Part shown: one piece after another, positions 35,479 through 48,780 of the stretch | Layout: every line of letters begins with the position of its first letter | Numbering within the stretch: the stretch's first letter is position 1 | Assembly (NCBI RefSeq): GCF_014851395.1 | Contig: NW_024040707.1 | Location: 7,538,187 to 7,602,186 of the forward strand | Direction of reading: 5' to 3' | Source of the DNA: Micropterus salmoides | Taxonomy: Eukaryota > Chordata > Actinopteri > Centrarchiformes > Centrarchidae | Length of the DNA: 64,000 nucleotides | The notes under the pieces: model-generated | Databases searched by the model: none | What the model was told of the DNA's origin: nothing | What the model saw: only the letters and a program-made list of their open reading frames with translations | Made by a program: the position numbers and the translations under genes

Positions 35479-36610
35479 AATATGTTAAAAAATTTGCTTT
35501 ACAAATATTTAATGCAGAGGGAAATGCAATCAACGTGTTTGTTAGACCTAAAGGATGCACACAGTCAGAATTATGTAAATGTAGGTTTTGTTTGTTGACA
35601 AGAAAATTCCACAGGGCAGCTTTAATGTTTGTTTACAGACATCAGAACATCCTTATTTGGAATTAGGACGCTACACAAGTGAATGATTTTATGTTAAAAT
35701 ATACAGCTTTATATGTGACCGCATTAGCTTTCTCTATCCTTTTATAAAAAACTTGATGAATTTGTTTTCTCACACTCAGTCGCAACTACTGTCTATTGTT
35801 TATAAGAAATATATTAGCAACCTGCTAACAGCTCATCAAATGTGACTCAACAGAATAAACTCTTAGACCTGCCTGCAGTTTCATTTATAGGAACCACACT
35901 GTAAACACTTTACAAACACAGTACATAAGGTTAAGAATATACTGTATTTACAAAACTAATTCAACATCACAAACTTGTATGAAAACTAAGAAAACTGATG
36001 CATTAACATCACCATAAAAACACTCACAAATAATTTTTTCGATTAAAGCAAAAATCATTTTACATGACAACAAATTGAGATTGTTTTGCACTTCCAGTTG
36101 TGATTGGCGACCCATCACCAAGTGGTACTTTTCTTGTTGCAACTGATAAGCAGGGGCACCTCAAGCAACCACAGCACAAATATATCCATAAGTAAAATTA
36201 CAAAACATTAAAACATCCGTAAATACAATTTTTAAAGAAAATTCTTCATGCACATTCGACTGGTTATAAAGACTGATGTAGCCCTGGTTAAGGGTCAGGA
36301 GTTATACAAGGAGATGCTGTGCAGCCTAATTATCACTAGCAATAGAAGATCAACCTGGTACAAGTTAACATCACCTGCAACCAACCTGAAATTCTAATCT
36401 AATGACAGACACATCTTCTATTAAAAGATGTTTCTCCTGGTTACGGTCAACCCATCCTATTCCACCATATGTCTGTTTAATGCTAGATATAACTTGTGAT
36501 TGTCATTATTTTAGGAATGTAAACACATTACTGCTGTTTCTGACCAAATATTTTGCTTTTGATCTGAGCTACAAATTGTAGGCTACAGAGGTCTGGTAAG
36601 CTCATATCTT

Positions 36611-36637
36611 CCATTCATTCATTCATTCATTCATTCA
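36611..36637. repeat. (ATTC)n microsatellite
   Basis: Six tandem ATTC units. Confidence 0.95.
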
Positions 36638-36639
36638 AA

Positions 36640-37760
36640 CCTATATTTAAACTCAGAGAACCACTTAGGTTGCCCTCATTTGCAATGATGTCGAATTACA
36701 TAAAAGTTCAAATAAATAGGACAAACACAGATAAATAAAGAGGAATAGACAATAAAGAAGAAATAGTTTAAACAGTAACTCACTGAGGCAGGTGATCATG
36801 GTTTTAAATTGTCCATAGGTTGGTAGAATATTGAATTGATCATTCCAGGAATCTGGCGCACAAAAAGAAAGGGCTTACTTTCTAAATTCCGTTCATGTTC
36901 ATGGGACCTCAAGCAATGTTTATAAGGCTTTTCTGCCAGAGAAGACATACCCACTGTATCAGTACTGTAGCTATCACCAGTAATAAATCTAAGTGCACAA
37001 TGCTAGACCATGTCTAGGCGTTTAAGAGTGGAAAAAGGCACCAATTTTATAGTTTTCCAAAATCTAAAACTGATAAGAACGGCCTTAACAATCCTGTTTC
37101 TACAAATCATAGGTTAAGCTGTTTTTGTGTAAGAAGCCATTTTTTTTACAACATTTTCTGACAAGATTGTTTAAATGTATTTTTCTCATCAAGCCAAATG
37201 CCAAGATATTTATATTCAGTATCTCATTCAATGTTAGATCCATTCGCTGTGGATATATGCATAACCGATATCTCTCTCTGTAAACTCTGGTGAAGAGCAT
37301 GAATCTTGTTTCATTTGCATTAAGTACCAGCTTGTGAATAATAGAGCATCTTGTAGAACATTAAAGGAAAGTTGTAGGTACTCAATTGCTAGTTGTACAG
37401 AATCAGCAATACAGTACAAAATAGTGTCATCAGACTTGACAGCCACTCAAGGAAGAGACAAAATCATTAATATAAACGCTAAAGAGGACAGGAGCCAAAA
37501 TGGAGCCTTGTGGAAAAATACCAGACTGGACGCACCCCGACTTTACACACTGAAGTGTCTCAAACAAATATTTCTGGAGCCTTTCCATCAACGCCAATAC
37601 TGCATAACCCTTGTAAGAGCAAAGGATGGTCAACAGTAACAAATGCTTTTGAATCTATAAAAAGGGCAGCACAATGTTTCTTATTGTCTAAAGCGGATAC
37701 TTAATGTAGTAGCTGAAATAGTGCTATGATTGGTTCTAAATCCAAACTGGTGCAGAGGAC
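36640..37760 (-). mobile_element. Degenerate LINE reverse transcriptase (L2/jockey-like)
   Basis: Minus-strand reading frames carry RT motifs in order: ALFIDSKAFVTVDHPLLL (about 37640-37700), FPQGSILAPVLFSVYINDF (about 37460-37515), DDTILYCIADSV (about 37380-37430), then C-terminal remnants resembling ALRFITGDSY (about 36960-37010). Stops and frameshifts interrupt it, so it is dead. Family assignment is approximate. Confidence 0.75.
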
Positions 37761-37896
37761 ATCAGTGTCTCTCTCTAGCTTTCCTTTTGTTTTTCTTCAC
37801 ACAAGTATTTCTCTTACTTTTCACGTGGACAACCAAGCGCAACTCTAGGAATGCCTTCCAGGAGAAACTGTCCAGCTGCGAGTACAGCCGAGAATA

Positions 37897-39404
37897 CAGT
37901 GGGGAGAACAAGTATTTGATACACTGCTGATTTTGCAGGTTTTCCTACTTACAAAGCATGTAGAGGTCTGTAATTTTTTTATCATAGGTACACTTCAAAT
38001 ATGAGAGACGGAATCTAAAACAAAAATCCAGAAAATCACATTGTATGATTTTTAAATAATTAATTTGCATTTTATTCCATGACATAAGTATTTGATCACC
38101 TACCAACCAGTAAGAATTCTGGCTCTCACAGACCTGTTAGGTCTTCTTTAAGAAACCCTCCTGTTCTCCACTCATTACCTGTATAAAAGACACCTGTCCA
38201 CACACTCAATCAAACAGACTCCAACCTCACCACAATGGCCAAGACCAGAGAACTGTGTAAGGACATCAGGGATAAATTTGTAGACCTGCACAAGGCTGGG
38301 ATGGGCTACAGGACAATAGGCAAACAGCTTCGTGCGAAGGCAACAACTGTTGGCACAATTATTAGAAAATGGAACAAGTTCAAGATGATGGTCAATCGTC
38401 CTCGGTCTGGGGCTCCATGCAAGATCTCACCTCGTGGGGCCTCAATGATCATGAGGACGGTGAGGAATCAGCCCAGAACTACATGTCAGGACTTGGTCAA
38501 TGACCTGAAGAGAGCTGGGACCACAGTCTCAAAGAAAACCATTAGTAACACACTACGCCGTCATGGATTTTAAATCCTGCAGCGCACACAAGGTCCCCCT
38601 GCTCAGGCCAGCGCATGTCCAGGCCCGTCTGAAGTTTGCCAATGACCATCTGGATGATCCAGAGGAGGAAAAGGAGAAGGTCATGTGGTGTGATGAGACA
38701 AAGATAGACCTTTATGGTCTGAACTCCACTTGCCGTGTTTGGAGGAAGAAGAAGGGATAAGTACAACCCCAAGAACACCATCACAACTGTGAAGCATGGA
38801 GGTGGAAACATTATTCTTTGGGGATGCTTTTCTGCAAAGGGGACAGGTCGACTGCACCTTATTGAGGGCAGGATGGATGGGGCCATGTATTGCGAGATCC
38901 TCGCCAACAACCTCCTTCCCTCAGTAAGAGCATTGAAGATGGGTTGTGGCTGGGTCTTCCAGCATGACAACGACCCGAAACACACAGCCAGGGCAACTAA
39001 GGAGTGGTTCCGTAAGAAGCATCTCAAGGTCCTGGAGTGGCCTAGCCAGTCTCCAGGCCTGAACCCAATAGAAAATCTTTGGAGGGAGCTGAAAGTCTGT
39101 ATTACCCAGCAACAGCCCCAAACCCTGAAGGATCTGGAGAAGGTCTGTATGGAGGAGTGGGCCAAAATCCCTGCTGCAGTGTGTGCAAACCTGGTCAAGA
39201 ACTACAGGAAACGTATGATCTCTGTAATTGCAAACAAAGGTTTCTGTAGCAAAAGTTATGCTTTTCTGATGTATCAAATACTTATGTCATGCAATAAAAT
39301 GCTAATTAATTGTACGTATGATAAAATTTACAGACCTCTACATGCTTTGTAAGTAGGAAAACCTGCAAAATCAGCAGTGTATCAAATACTTGTTCTCCCC
39401 ACTG
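37897..39404 (+). mobile_element. Tc1-like DNA transposon, 1508 bp, near-intact termini
   Basis: The ends are CAGTGGGGAGAACAAG and its exact reverse complement, flanked by TA target duplications (37895-37896, 39405-39406). The first 80 or so bases of the terminal repeats are essentially identical. An inner repeat with CATGACATAAGTATTTGAT occurs at both ends, the inverted/direct repeat layout of fish Tc1 elements. The transposase lies on the plus strand. This termini type is widespread in teleosts and is reported in lampreys (established, from memory). The element lies between the convergent ZBTB48 and KLHL21 genes. Confidence 0.95.
38235..39352 (+). pseudogene. Tc1 transposase with two frameshifts
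   Basis: The transposase catalyses cut-and-paste at TA sites. Segment 1 (38235-38573) has the paired-like helix-turn-helix DNA-binding region. Segment 2 (about 38563-38760) holds the first catalytic Asp (MWCDETKID). Segment 3 (38735-39352) has the second Asp (HDNDPKHTA) and the Glu (NPIENLW), giving DD34E spacing. The frame is broken twice by what look like single-base insertions, one near 38570 in a T-run and one near 38750 in an AAG-rich run. No other stop was seen within the three segments, so the copy died recently. Confidence 0.9.
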
Positions 39405-39848
39405 TAAGTGAACCCACTTTTGATTGACTGTTTGGTTTGATTAACTTTCCCACCTTAGATTGAGAGTATAAAAGGAAGCCACTTCCCTAAACAATCCTTA
39501 TGGAAATTGTCTCTCAAACAGGGGCTAAGAAACACCAGGAGCTTGATGCATAAAACTCACGACTACATTCATAACTAAAACTCTATGAACGCACAAACAC
39601 AGAAACATGCATACGCATTCTTTTTGTCAGATTTATAAAGCTGTACGTACACCTGATTCTGTTCCATAAATCTCAATAATTGTAGAACTGAGCACACATG
39701 CACAAGCTTCATTTCCACTCCAACGGTTCGTTCAAATGCTCAGTCTTCTCTTCTGCCTCTAACAAGTTCAGCACTGTGATGAGGTAAACTACTTAGGGCA
39801 CAAAGAGAACTGAAACTGAAAATCTGACAGGGATCTCTAGGTCCAAAC

Positions 39849-42800
39849 TCAGTGTGCTGGGTTCACATCCTGGTTTTGGTTAAGATTGTTGTTGAGATTG
39901 TGGAGGGCTTGGTGACGCTGGTGACGGTGCAAGCGAATGGCGTGTGACTCAGGTATGTCAGTAGGTGCAAATGCAGTGGACACCAGGGGCATGAACTGGC
40001 GGAATATGCTGACGCTGCCATGCCAGAAGGTCGGCTGTGGAAGTCGTCCCGCAAGAGTCCACGTTCGGGTGGTCGGGTCGTAGGCCTCTACCACATCTGA
40101 CAGTTCAAACGTATTGTCGTAACCACCAGACACGTATAATTTACCGCCCAGGACTGCAACACTGCCTCCAACGTGGACCTGGATAAAAGAAAAGAGATTA
40201 CCAAAATCTAGTTCATGTTGTAATATGTACCCAATATACCCTAAAAATTATAAACAGTGGTGAAAGCTAAGAATATCCTGTATTTATTAAGTAAACAAAT
40301 AAGCTAATACGTAATACAGGTAAAAAGTACAAAAAATAATATAAATATTTATACTTTTGCTTTAACCACACACACAGCCAATCATCCTGGACATGAAATA
40401 AGTGGTAATCTTCTGTTTTTGAGAAACATGAAATACAATAATAATAAAATGTGTTAAATGTGTAAAATGAGCAAGTAAAAGATAATAATAATAGTTTTGC
40501 TCTGATTGGACATTAAAGGAAAATTCTAAAGCTTTACATTTCCTTTAACACTACATTTTGATTATTCAATGTATGGTATTTATTTATTGATTTATTTAGC
40601 TATATTTTGGTAATGTCACATTTCATGTCAACAACACTTAAAAATAATAATTCCAATGGCCACATTCATTTATCCATCACCTTGTATTCAGAGAAGTAAA
40701 ATCAACAAGTGACAAACGCAGTCTCAGCAATTTGTATGTTTTTATTATCACCTTTGGATTTACTACAGTGTTGTTGACGCCTCTGTTTATGGTGCCAGGT
40801 CAGAACTATTAGAAATTACATAATCATGCTAGCAGACAAGTGTCAGATGTGAAATACAAACCTGGGTCATCGGACTAATTTTGTACCACTCGTTCTTTTG
40901 AGGGTTGTAAGCATCAACCTCAGCTGAGTCATCCCTACAAATAGAAATGCAGCAAAGTCAAGCTGCTGCCAAAACAATCATTGCTTCAAATGTTTACATG
41001 CTAACTTTTCTGCCTATTGCAACACCAATGTATTATGAACAATTTTTTTTCTGGTGTTTTAAATAATCAACGGTATCCTTAATATTCAAGTATTATATAA
41101 GTGCATATATAGACAACTATATTAACATTTAATGTAACACATTATTGTTGAAACATGAAGAATAATCTATCAACAAAAGGCACAAAGACCAAAGGTATAC
41201 AGCTTTACAGAACATATAGACATTGAATTGAACTGTATTTAAATCCTTAACCCCTCTCACCTTTGCATCGTAGACTTAAAGATATTATGTACACTGATTT
41301 TGTATTTTACAAAAGCACTAAATTTGTCATTATCCTCATCATCCTCTATTAGTGCTGCCTTGTTTTGTCATTTCTTACAGCAGAGAACTGGGCAGAAATG
41401 AAGACGAACATTAATCCATTAATACTTTGGCGCACTCATGTGGCAGAACAACAGAATGAGTAGATGATATAGGCTAGATGCATTTATCATGAAGTGTCAC
41501 AAGTGGAACAACTTGTTCTACAGAAAACCTGCCCTCATATGTTATTATTAATTACATTAATACTGATGCATCAATGTATAAACATTTTACTTTCTACCTG
41601 GCTGTGGTGAAGCTACTTTATAATATTGTACATAATTGTACAAAAGTACAGTGTTGGAGTAAATGTACTTAGTTACTCTCCACCACTGGTGTTTACAATT
41701 AGTATCTGGACAACTGTTCTAAAAGGAAACTAATCAGTGTCTCTAACTAAGACGGCAGCAGATTCCCCAACTAACTAAATTCTAAATATTGATAAATGAA
41801 AGTATAAAGATTTATTTTAGAGAAGAAACTCACCTGACAAAGTAGATGAGGCCTTTGAGGGTCACAGTTTTTGGTGTGAAGGACCATGGGGGCAGCTGTC
41901 CACAGCTGACCACGACCCAGCGGTTGGTGTCTGCATCGTAGCTCTGGATGGTCATGGTGTCCTCCCCAGTCAGAGAGCCAATGGCATACAGGCGGCCATT
42001 GCATGTGGTGGTGGAGCAGTTGTCCATAGGGTGCAACATGGGCGGTAAGGCCTCCCAGCAGTCCAGAGCGTGATCATAGCGTTCGGTGCTGTCCGACGCC
42101 ACCACATACAGCTGACCTTTCATCACACAAGAGCTGTGGTACTCGCGGGCCTTCAGCATGGGGGACACCTCTGTCCACTCATTGACACTGGACTTGTACC
42201 GCCACACACCGTCATAGAGGCGAGAGCCGTCGGAGCCACCTAGAGGACACAGACATGTCTCAACGGTTAATGTGCATCAAGGATTCCCATTTGTTGCTGC
42301 TTAGCGTCAGAGTGCACAGTATGATATATACTACAAAGCAAAATAACAGTTTTGGTTTGTCTGTTTGGATTAATTTTAATCCTCCATGTAATAAGACAAT
42401 TTTGAAATCAAATGTAATGCTTTTTAAGCCCTTGACGGGAAATGTAATACCTTTTCCACAGCAAAATGAATGAACATAATCACTATATCAATATGGATAT
42501 TTTTCCAATATTTGTATGTATCTCCGTATAACAAACGAATGAAAAATCACATAAAATAATCAAAATATAACAAAATGGTCAATGCAATGAGCTGTGTACC
42601 ACTAGTATGCATTAAATGAAACAAAACAATCCTTCACATGTCTAAAACAAAACCGTAAATAACTAATTATGGTAGCTTTTAACAGGAAGTTGTAGGATGG
42701 TACACCAATATGCAATACAGACAAAGAACAGAAATCAACCTTACACTGAAATAACCTCAGGAATCACTTTTTTTGGTTTAATTGAATTACTTGCATACGA

Positions 42801-44754
42801 AGTCTGGTCATCTTCCTACAAATCCAAGTTATGGAAATATGGACCTAAATTTCGAGGGATCTGCAGACACCCTATTCATTCCCCATCTTTACACTGGCTC
42901 AGTATGAGCGCAAAACTGTGATGAAGATATTTGCAGTCCTTCTCAATCTGTCCAACTACAAAGATTTAATACTTATACTTTAATACTAGCTAATTTGTCC
43001 TTAAAAGCCCCAATGTACCTTCTGAAAGTTTCAGTGACTTATATTTTTATCAGTAGCCCTGACCCCAAATATATAAGTAATAATATCTCAAATGTTATTT
43101 TAATAGAAGTTGTATCAAAGGCTATAAAAAATAAATCTGCCTTTCAACATTATGCTGTTATTTATGTCCTCGAAGAAATTAGCTAACACGGCTAAATTTA
43201 TAGCTCAGCACCAGGGTGTTACAGGAAACACAAGCTCTAACTGAAGATCTGGGATGAAGGGAAACTCCCTCTTTTCAGGATAAGCCAGTCCGCTGGTAAT
43301 GAAGATGATGATGATGATAACACCACTGCTGTCCTGGCAGCACACCATGTCCCTCACCTTGCCTGGTTCGGACATAGAGCCTCTAGCCAAAGAGCCTAGA
43401 GTTTATTTATAAGCACAGCCTGACGGCCATTTCATAAGATGAAGGTGCGGGAATGGAAATCTACTCAGTGGGGCTTTCACACTACAGTGAATCTAGTATA
43501 CACAGCAACTGTAACCACTGCACACTGTCTGTGGCTTGTCCTTCAGTAAGCCGAACACCAGATAAAACTGAACTTCATGCGTCATCCTACATTTATACAT
43601 ATACATTTTCTATTCTCACTGATTTTCTCAGTGCAATTTTTAATGACCAATAATGAATGAGTGAGTTTCGATGCAACCACTGCCCTCTGGCACAAAATAT
43701 TTATTAAAAATCCAAAAAGTAACTTACCTGAGACATACATATCATTTCCAAGGGCAGCTATGCTGTAGCCTCCTCCAAGGTGGTCAGGGAACTCAGCCAG
43801 GTAGCGCCACTGTCCAGTCTGGGGGTTGTAACAGTCCACAGTGACCAGCTCATCACAGTCCTGGTCGCAGCCTCCTACCACCACCAGGATTTCTGCCAAT
43901 CCTGTTGATGGCCGTGGCCTCATACGGTGGCAGGGCCTGTCATGGCGGTCATACTCACAGGACTGGAAGCTACGAGCTTCGTTTACCATGCGGAGGCAGG
44001 TGGGTGAAAGGTAGACGAGTGGATCGCTCTCCACATGCGCCAACAGAAAGAACCTCCTGACGAAGGGGAGTCGGACCTGCTGGAGGAGCTCGGGCCAGTA
44101 GTGCAGTCTCCGCTGGAGATCAGCCTTCACCCAGCGCACTGCAATTAAATAAACTGTCTCCTCCTTGTCCACGCAAAGTTCATCGTCTGACACAAATTCA
44201 AGGAGGCGCTTCCAAGGCAACCGCTCAAAGTCAGTCCCTTTGGCCAGCTCCATTATGTTTTTTAGGACGAAGCGGCGAGCACTGGTCGCCAGCTCTCGGC
44301 AAGCGTAGGCCTCTGCAAAGTCCTGGATCTCTAAGCAGTTGGAAACATCCAGCCGCTGCTCCAGAAAAGCACAGCAGGCCTCTTTGACAGAGGGGAACTG
44401 AAAGAGATCAGCCGTCTTCAGTAGGACGTCCACATTATCCTGAGTGACGGTGACCCGTCCCGTGTAGCAGAAGTCCACCAGCAGACCTAAAAGCTCAGCT
44501 GACACCTCGTGTAGAACCACTCGGTCCATAACACTCTCCCTCAAAGTTCCTGTGAACATAGCCCGGAAGTAGGTGCTGGCAGCTGCCAACACTGTGCGGT
44601 GACAGTGAAACTCTCGGCCCTCCGCACACAAAGTAACATCGAAAAACTTTCGTTCGGCACGGAGTTCATGGATTCCCCGCAGCAGGTTGAAGGCATGGGC
44701 CGTGTCAAAAAAAGGCAGGGTGGACGGTTGTGTCTGCAAGACTGGCTTTTCCAT
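39849..44754 (-). CDS. klhl21: KLHL21, BTB-BACK-Kelch CUL3 adaptor (complete CDS, 4 exons)
   Basis: KLHL21 is a substrate adaptor of a CUL3 E3 ligase; in mammals it ubiquitinates Aurora B at the midzone and is needed for cytokinesis, and it also targets IKK-beta. Coding exons in transcript order: 44754-43728, 42239-41834, 40934-40862, 40178-39849. Phases agree and the total is 1836 nt (611 residues; human 597). The BTB domain is at about residues 29-135 (FFDVTLCAEGREFHCHR near 37-52), BACK at about 140-245, and Kelch blades from about 285, with GG-Y-W patterns such as YNPQTGQW, YDADTNRW, YNPQKNEW and YDPTTRTW. Exon 1 encodes BTB, BACK and the first Kelch repeat, as in many KLHL genes. The C-terminal tail after the last blade is His/Asn/Gln-rich. 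The ATG used is the first in frame after a 5'UTR acceptor at about 44812. The gene is convergent with ZBTB48, the same order as in human. Confidence 0.95.
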
Positions 44755-44811
44755 CTCTCCTCTCGCTGGGTGTCTCAGTTTCCGGTGATTGTGGTCAGAA
44801 TGCTGTTGTCA

Positions 44812-45760
44812 GCTAAAACAGATAAACACCAGAAACATACATGAAATAATAACACAACACTTTTTACCTACCATCAGCATAAGATGAGCCTAACTGCATA
44901 TCTGCATCTGTATAAAACACTATTTCAGCACTTCTGGTTAGATGCTAACTGCATTTCATAAGCTCTGTACCAATTCTGCATAATGACAATAAAGTTGAAT
45001 TTTATCTAAGTATATGTTACATAGCATGTAGTGCTGCAACAGTTTTCATTATCGATTAATGTGCTGGTTTATTTTGATTGATCAAGTAATTGTTTGGTCA
45101 ATAAAATGTGAAACAATAATCAAACTGTTTCCTAAAGCCGAAGTTGACCTCTTCAAATTGCTTGTTTTGAACGAACAACAATCCAAAACAAAGATATTCA
45201 GTCTATATTCCGTTAGGACCAAGAAAATCAGTTGATAAGCTGGATCAAGGGTATTTTTGCTTGAAAATGTAATAAAAGTACTTTTTTGTACTTTCGCTTC
45301 ACAAATCAATTATCCGACTAATTGTGGCAGCTCTAGCATGTCGGCCATTGTCAAACATGAATCTACGCACAATGGTCTATAATGGTGAAATAATTGAACA
45401 ATGGCAATGGTGAAATTTTACAAAAGACACGTATGAATTTCACTTCTACATACTCAGTCCAAGATGAACGCAAACAACCAAATTAATTTCCATCCATCAG
45501 TTTCCATCAGTTAATTTCACTTGCAAGTAGTGGATAATTTAAAAACTATACAACCATACATGTAAGCAGTGTAACAGGACAGTGACTCAAATAAGTTAAG
45601 AATGTTTAAATAAATAAACGCATTCGGTTCTTTCCCCTACCTGAAGAGCCCCTCCAGGTACGTTTCACAAGCAAAGCAGTCTAAAAGAATATACGACAGC
45701 AAAGGTCTCTCCGGTGAATATGACCAGCTCCTTATCCGTGTTTAAGAAAGAGAGTTCGCT
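44812..45760 (-). promoter_or_regulatory. klhl21: KLHL21 5' end: noncoding first exon, 5'UTR intron, TATA-like box
   Basis: On the minus strand the coding exon is preceded by a TTTTAG acceptor (exon resumes at 44812). Upstream, CTTCAG|GTAGGGG forms a donor with exon end at 45641. The inferred noncoding exon is about 45641-45750. A TATTTATA box on the minus strand at 45774-45781 lies about 25-30 bp upstream of a plausible start site. No in-frame coding extension was seen. The 5'UTR intron contains a 304-bp hAT-like MITE (45030-45333). The transcription start is inferred. Confidence 0.5.
45030..45333. mobile_element. hAT-like MITE (304 bp) with perfect 8-bp target duplication
   Basis: The ends AGTGCTGCAAC and (complement) GAGCTGCCACA are flanked on both sides by TAGCATGT (45022-45029, 45334-45341). 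It lies in the 5'UTR intron of KLHL21. Related fragments are at about 32605-32760 and 48896-49161. Confidence 0.75.
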
Positions 45761-46439
45761 TGTGCTCAGGGGCTATAAATACACCAGCAGTGTCCATTTC
45801 CAGGCAAGGGTGGTGGTGGTGGTGGGGTTGGGGGGTTAGTGTGAACACCTAACATGCCGTGGGCTGATGCTGTGGGTAGAGCATAACCCCCCCCCCTTAG
45901 TATGTCTCTGTGGTCAGTCAGTATAAGTAAGTGGTCTTTGAGAGAGGAGCCAGCTGAGCCCGGGCCTCCTTACCCCCATCGGCACAGCAACAGACCAAAA
46001 CACAGAGCTTCCTGTCATAATATTCTGCAGAGTAACACAGTAGCACAGACCTACTCTGATCACAGCAGACAAACAGGGACGGCTCAGCTGTCAAAAACAT
46101 ACTCCTAATAAACACGTTAAAATTAATGATTTATTTACATGTACAGTTGGCTTCAGATTCTGGTTCTTGTACTGGGACAGTGCATAAAGAACAAATCCAG
46201 TTACTAGTCGATGCAATTTTGACATTCATGGTCCCCAGAGGACGAATCTTACTAGCTTTGGTGATGCCCTGACTTTACCTCTAGCGCCACCAAGAGGTTG
46301 ACATTTATGGTCTTAAGTGTCTTGACACCTAATTGCTAAGAAAATATGGTACACACATTCATGATCCCCTCAGGATGAACTGTAACTTTGGAGACTAGGG
46401 CTTTTCTAAAGTGAGGATTTGCTGCTTTTCTCTGTTTTA

Positions 46440-46770
46440 TATTAGCGTAAACTATAGACTGTATGTAAAGATGGACGACATGAAAGCTCCCCAATGTGGA
46501 GCCATAACTACTCGATCACCCTCTGGTGGATGACTGCAAACATAGGTCATAAACCCCAACCCCTCCATGTTGGTGGATTGGATGTGGGCCAAACAAAAAA
46601 GAGATCAGAGATGGTTTCTGTTATTCTAGGTGGGTCTCATTACGTTGATGTATGTTCAGGGGTTAATTTTTCTGACATGTTTGGCTTCAATTTCTTATTT
46701 GATGCTCTAAAAAGGAGGTTTCACATCATGATTGACAGCTTAGCAGCTCACAATTGAGTCGGCCGGGTGT
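46440..46770 (+). repeat. Teleost interspersed repeat (SINE-like)
   Basis: It starts ACTATAGACTGTATGTAAAG ATGGACG and continues with CCTCTGGTGGATGACTGC, GGTCATAAACCCC and CCATGTTGGTGGATTGGATG, text recognised as a common fish dispersed repeat. No coding capacity. Confidence 0.6.
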
Positions 46771-48780
46771 AGGGGAAGAACTTTGATATCGTGGTTCCAA
46801 CCAGAAACACTAATGTACTATTCGCAACAACAAATCACCACTGCGCAGACATTCATACCTCTACTCAGGCACTGGAGGTTTTCAGGCGCGGGAACCCAGC
46901 ATGGGGGGCGGAGCGGCGCTGGATTGGGCAACAAAACCGTGCTCAGCAGCCTTCCCAGTGAACGCTGCCTGAGCAGGACCGAACACAGCCTCAAAGACCA
47001 GCAGGAAACACAGTACCGAAGTGATTTACAGAGTTTCTTCATAGACAGATAGCTTTACTTTTTGCTAAACTGCTAATCATTGTGTTTTTAAGTATGCAGA
47101 AGCAAACAAGACTCTGCTTTCCATTTCATGGGAAAATCAAATAAAAAAATGTATATTAAAACGTTTTAAATTAGAAGAAAAAACATCTGTTATTTGAAAG
47201 AATCATTACAATGTATATACGATTAATGGAAAGATGGTTTTTTTCCCTCCCCGGGCCAGTAAAAATATGCAAACGGCCTGTAAAAGGGCCAGTTGGGGAT
47301 AAATGTTACATTGGACACTGTGGACATTAATCAATTATTAGTTGGAGCCCTCATTATAAACATTGAAATAAATGATATATTTCCACTTACAGTTGCCTAC
47401 AGGATTAAATATACCAGGATAGTACATATGGAATAACTCTTGAGACTCCAAATGTCACAGAATGTGGATTTATTTTATTCATATTCAGATTTGTTTAGTC
47501 AACCACCACATAATAATTGATAAAATCTTGACATTACAAAAGGTTTGTTAAAGACTGCTTGAAATTCTGACATGTACATTATAATCTTGTAAGTAATTCA
47601 CAACTGTTTAATCATTAGAATAGCTGATTTTGACATTGTGTTGGGGATTACATTTCAGTTGTTCACTCAAATTAAATCATCTGGACAAAAACAACAGATG
47701 GTAAAAACCTGTAAAACACTTTATATTAACTAAACAATTTAGTTAGAAACCTGTATTAAAGGCCCGTCTAGGATTCTTGTATATAATATTTGGAGCTGAT
47801 CATTCCTTCTCAAAATACACAGTATCTCCTTACAGAGATTTGTTTAAAGGTTGTAATAAAGCCCCCAGTCCTCTGGCCTAAGGACTTAGCACACATTCCA
47901 CACAAGGGTTCAACAATGCAGCAGTATACATAGCTCTGTAAGGGATCAAACTGTTCTCCTAAAGGGCAGACAGGACCTCCAAACCAGGACCTGGACTGAA
48001 AAACACACTTGCCTAACTTCTGTGTAAGTGATTATGTTAGAGAAAATGGCATTTCCTTACACAGACTCTCGCCTGAAGAGCTATCCTTTCACTCACTGTG
48101 TAAGTTATTTCTTACTTCCACAGCCCAAGGTTACGAAGACTGAAAATGTGAGTCATTTTAACTATTACATCTGTTCTTGAGCTGTTTTATTTTTTCTACA
48201 CATTATTACAAAGAGCATCACAAAGCAATGCTTTCTCAAGATCAAGAGAGAAATTTATATTCACAAAGGAGAGCGGGGAAGTCAGAGGGAGGGAAACAGT
48301 AGAGGTAGTGGAAACAAACTCACTGCTATGAGAGAGGAGTACAGAGGCACCAGTGTAACAGCCAGCATATGACCTATACAGATATATGGGTGAAAGGGAC
48401 CCTATGCCCCCTTTCATCATGTACCCTAACAGCATTAGCCTGTCTGCCCCGGGAACTGAACTCATGACCTGCAGTTATATTCAGGACAAAAACATTCAGA
48501 GAGGTACAATGCTGTTAGTCAGAGGACTTTAGTAGCGCAGTGGCCAAAACTCTAGACGATGAGTGGCGTATGTTATTTTCTATTCCTTAAAAATGGATGA
48601 TAAGGGCGTCTATTCTTGTATTTGAAGACAGGCGGTCTATCACAATTACTGTAAATATAAACTCTGCAATTACTTTGACTTTAAGGCAGTGATTAAATAA
48701 ACCTTCTGATTCAGAGTTCAAACATCCAGGAAGAAGAGTGAGACTGTGAGACTGTACTTGGGCACAGTGGTGATTTAAGC
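46771..48780. other. No gene seen
   Basis: AT-rich intergenic DNA. The 89-codon minus-strand frame at 48196-48465 has no recognisable domain and sits in repeat-like text. Confidence 0.5.

Noticed and set aside
38542..39198. 218-codon minus-strand frame
   Set aside because: Antisense shadow of the Tc1 transposase.
42697..43186. Frames with HSPSLHWLS, considered as a LINE C-terminus in KLHL21 intron 1
   Set aside because: Too short and diverged to support; could be chance.
48196..48465. 89-codon minus-strand frame with a MMKGGIGSL stretch, briefly considered as a small mitochondrial protein
   Set aside because: The rest does not match any such family and no splice or promoter context was found.
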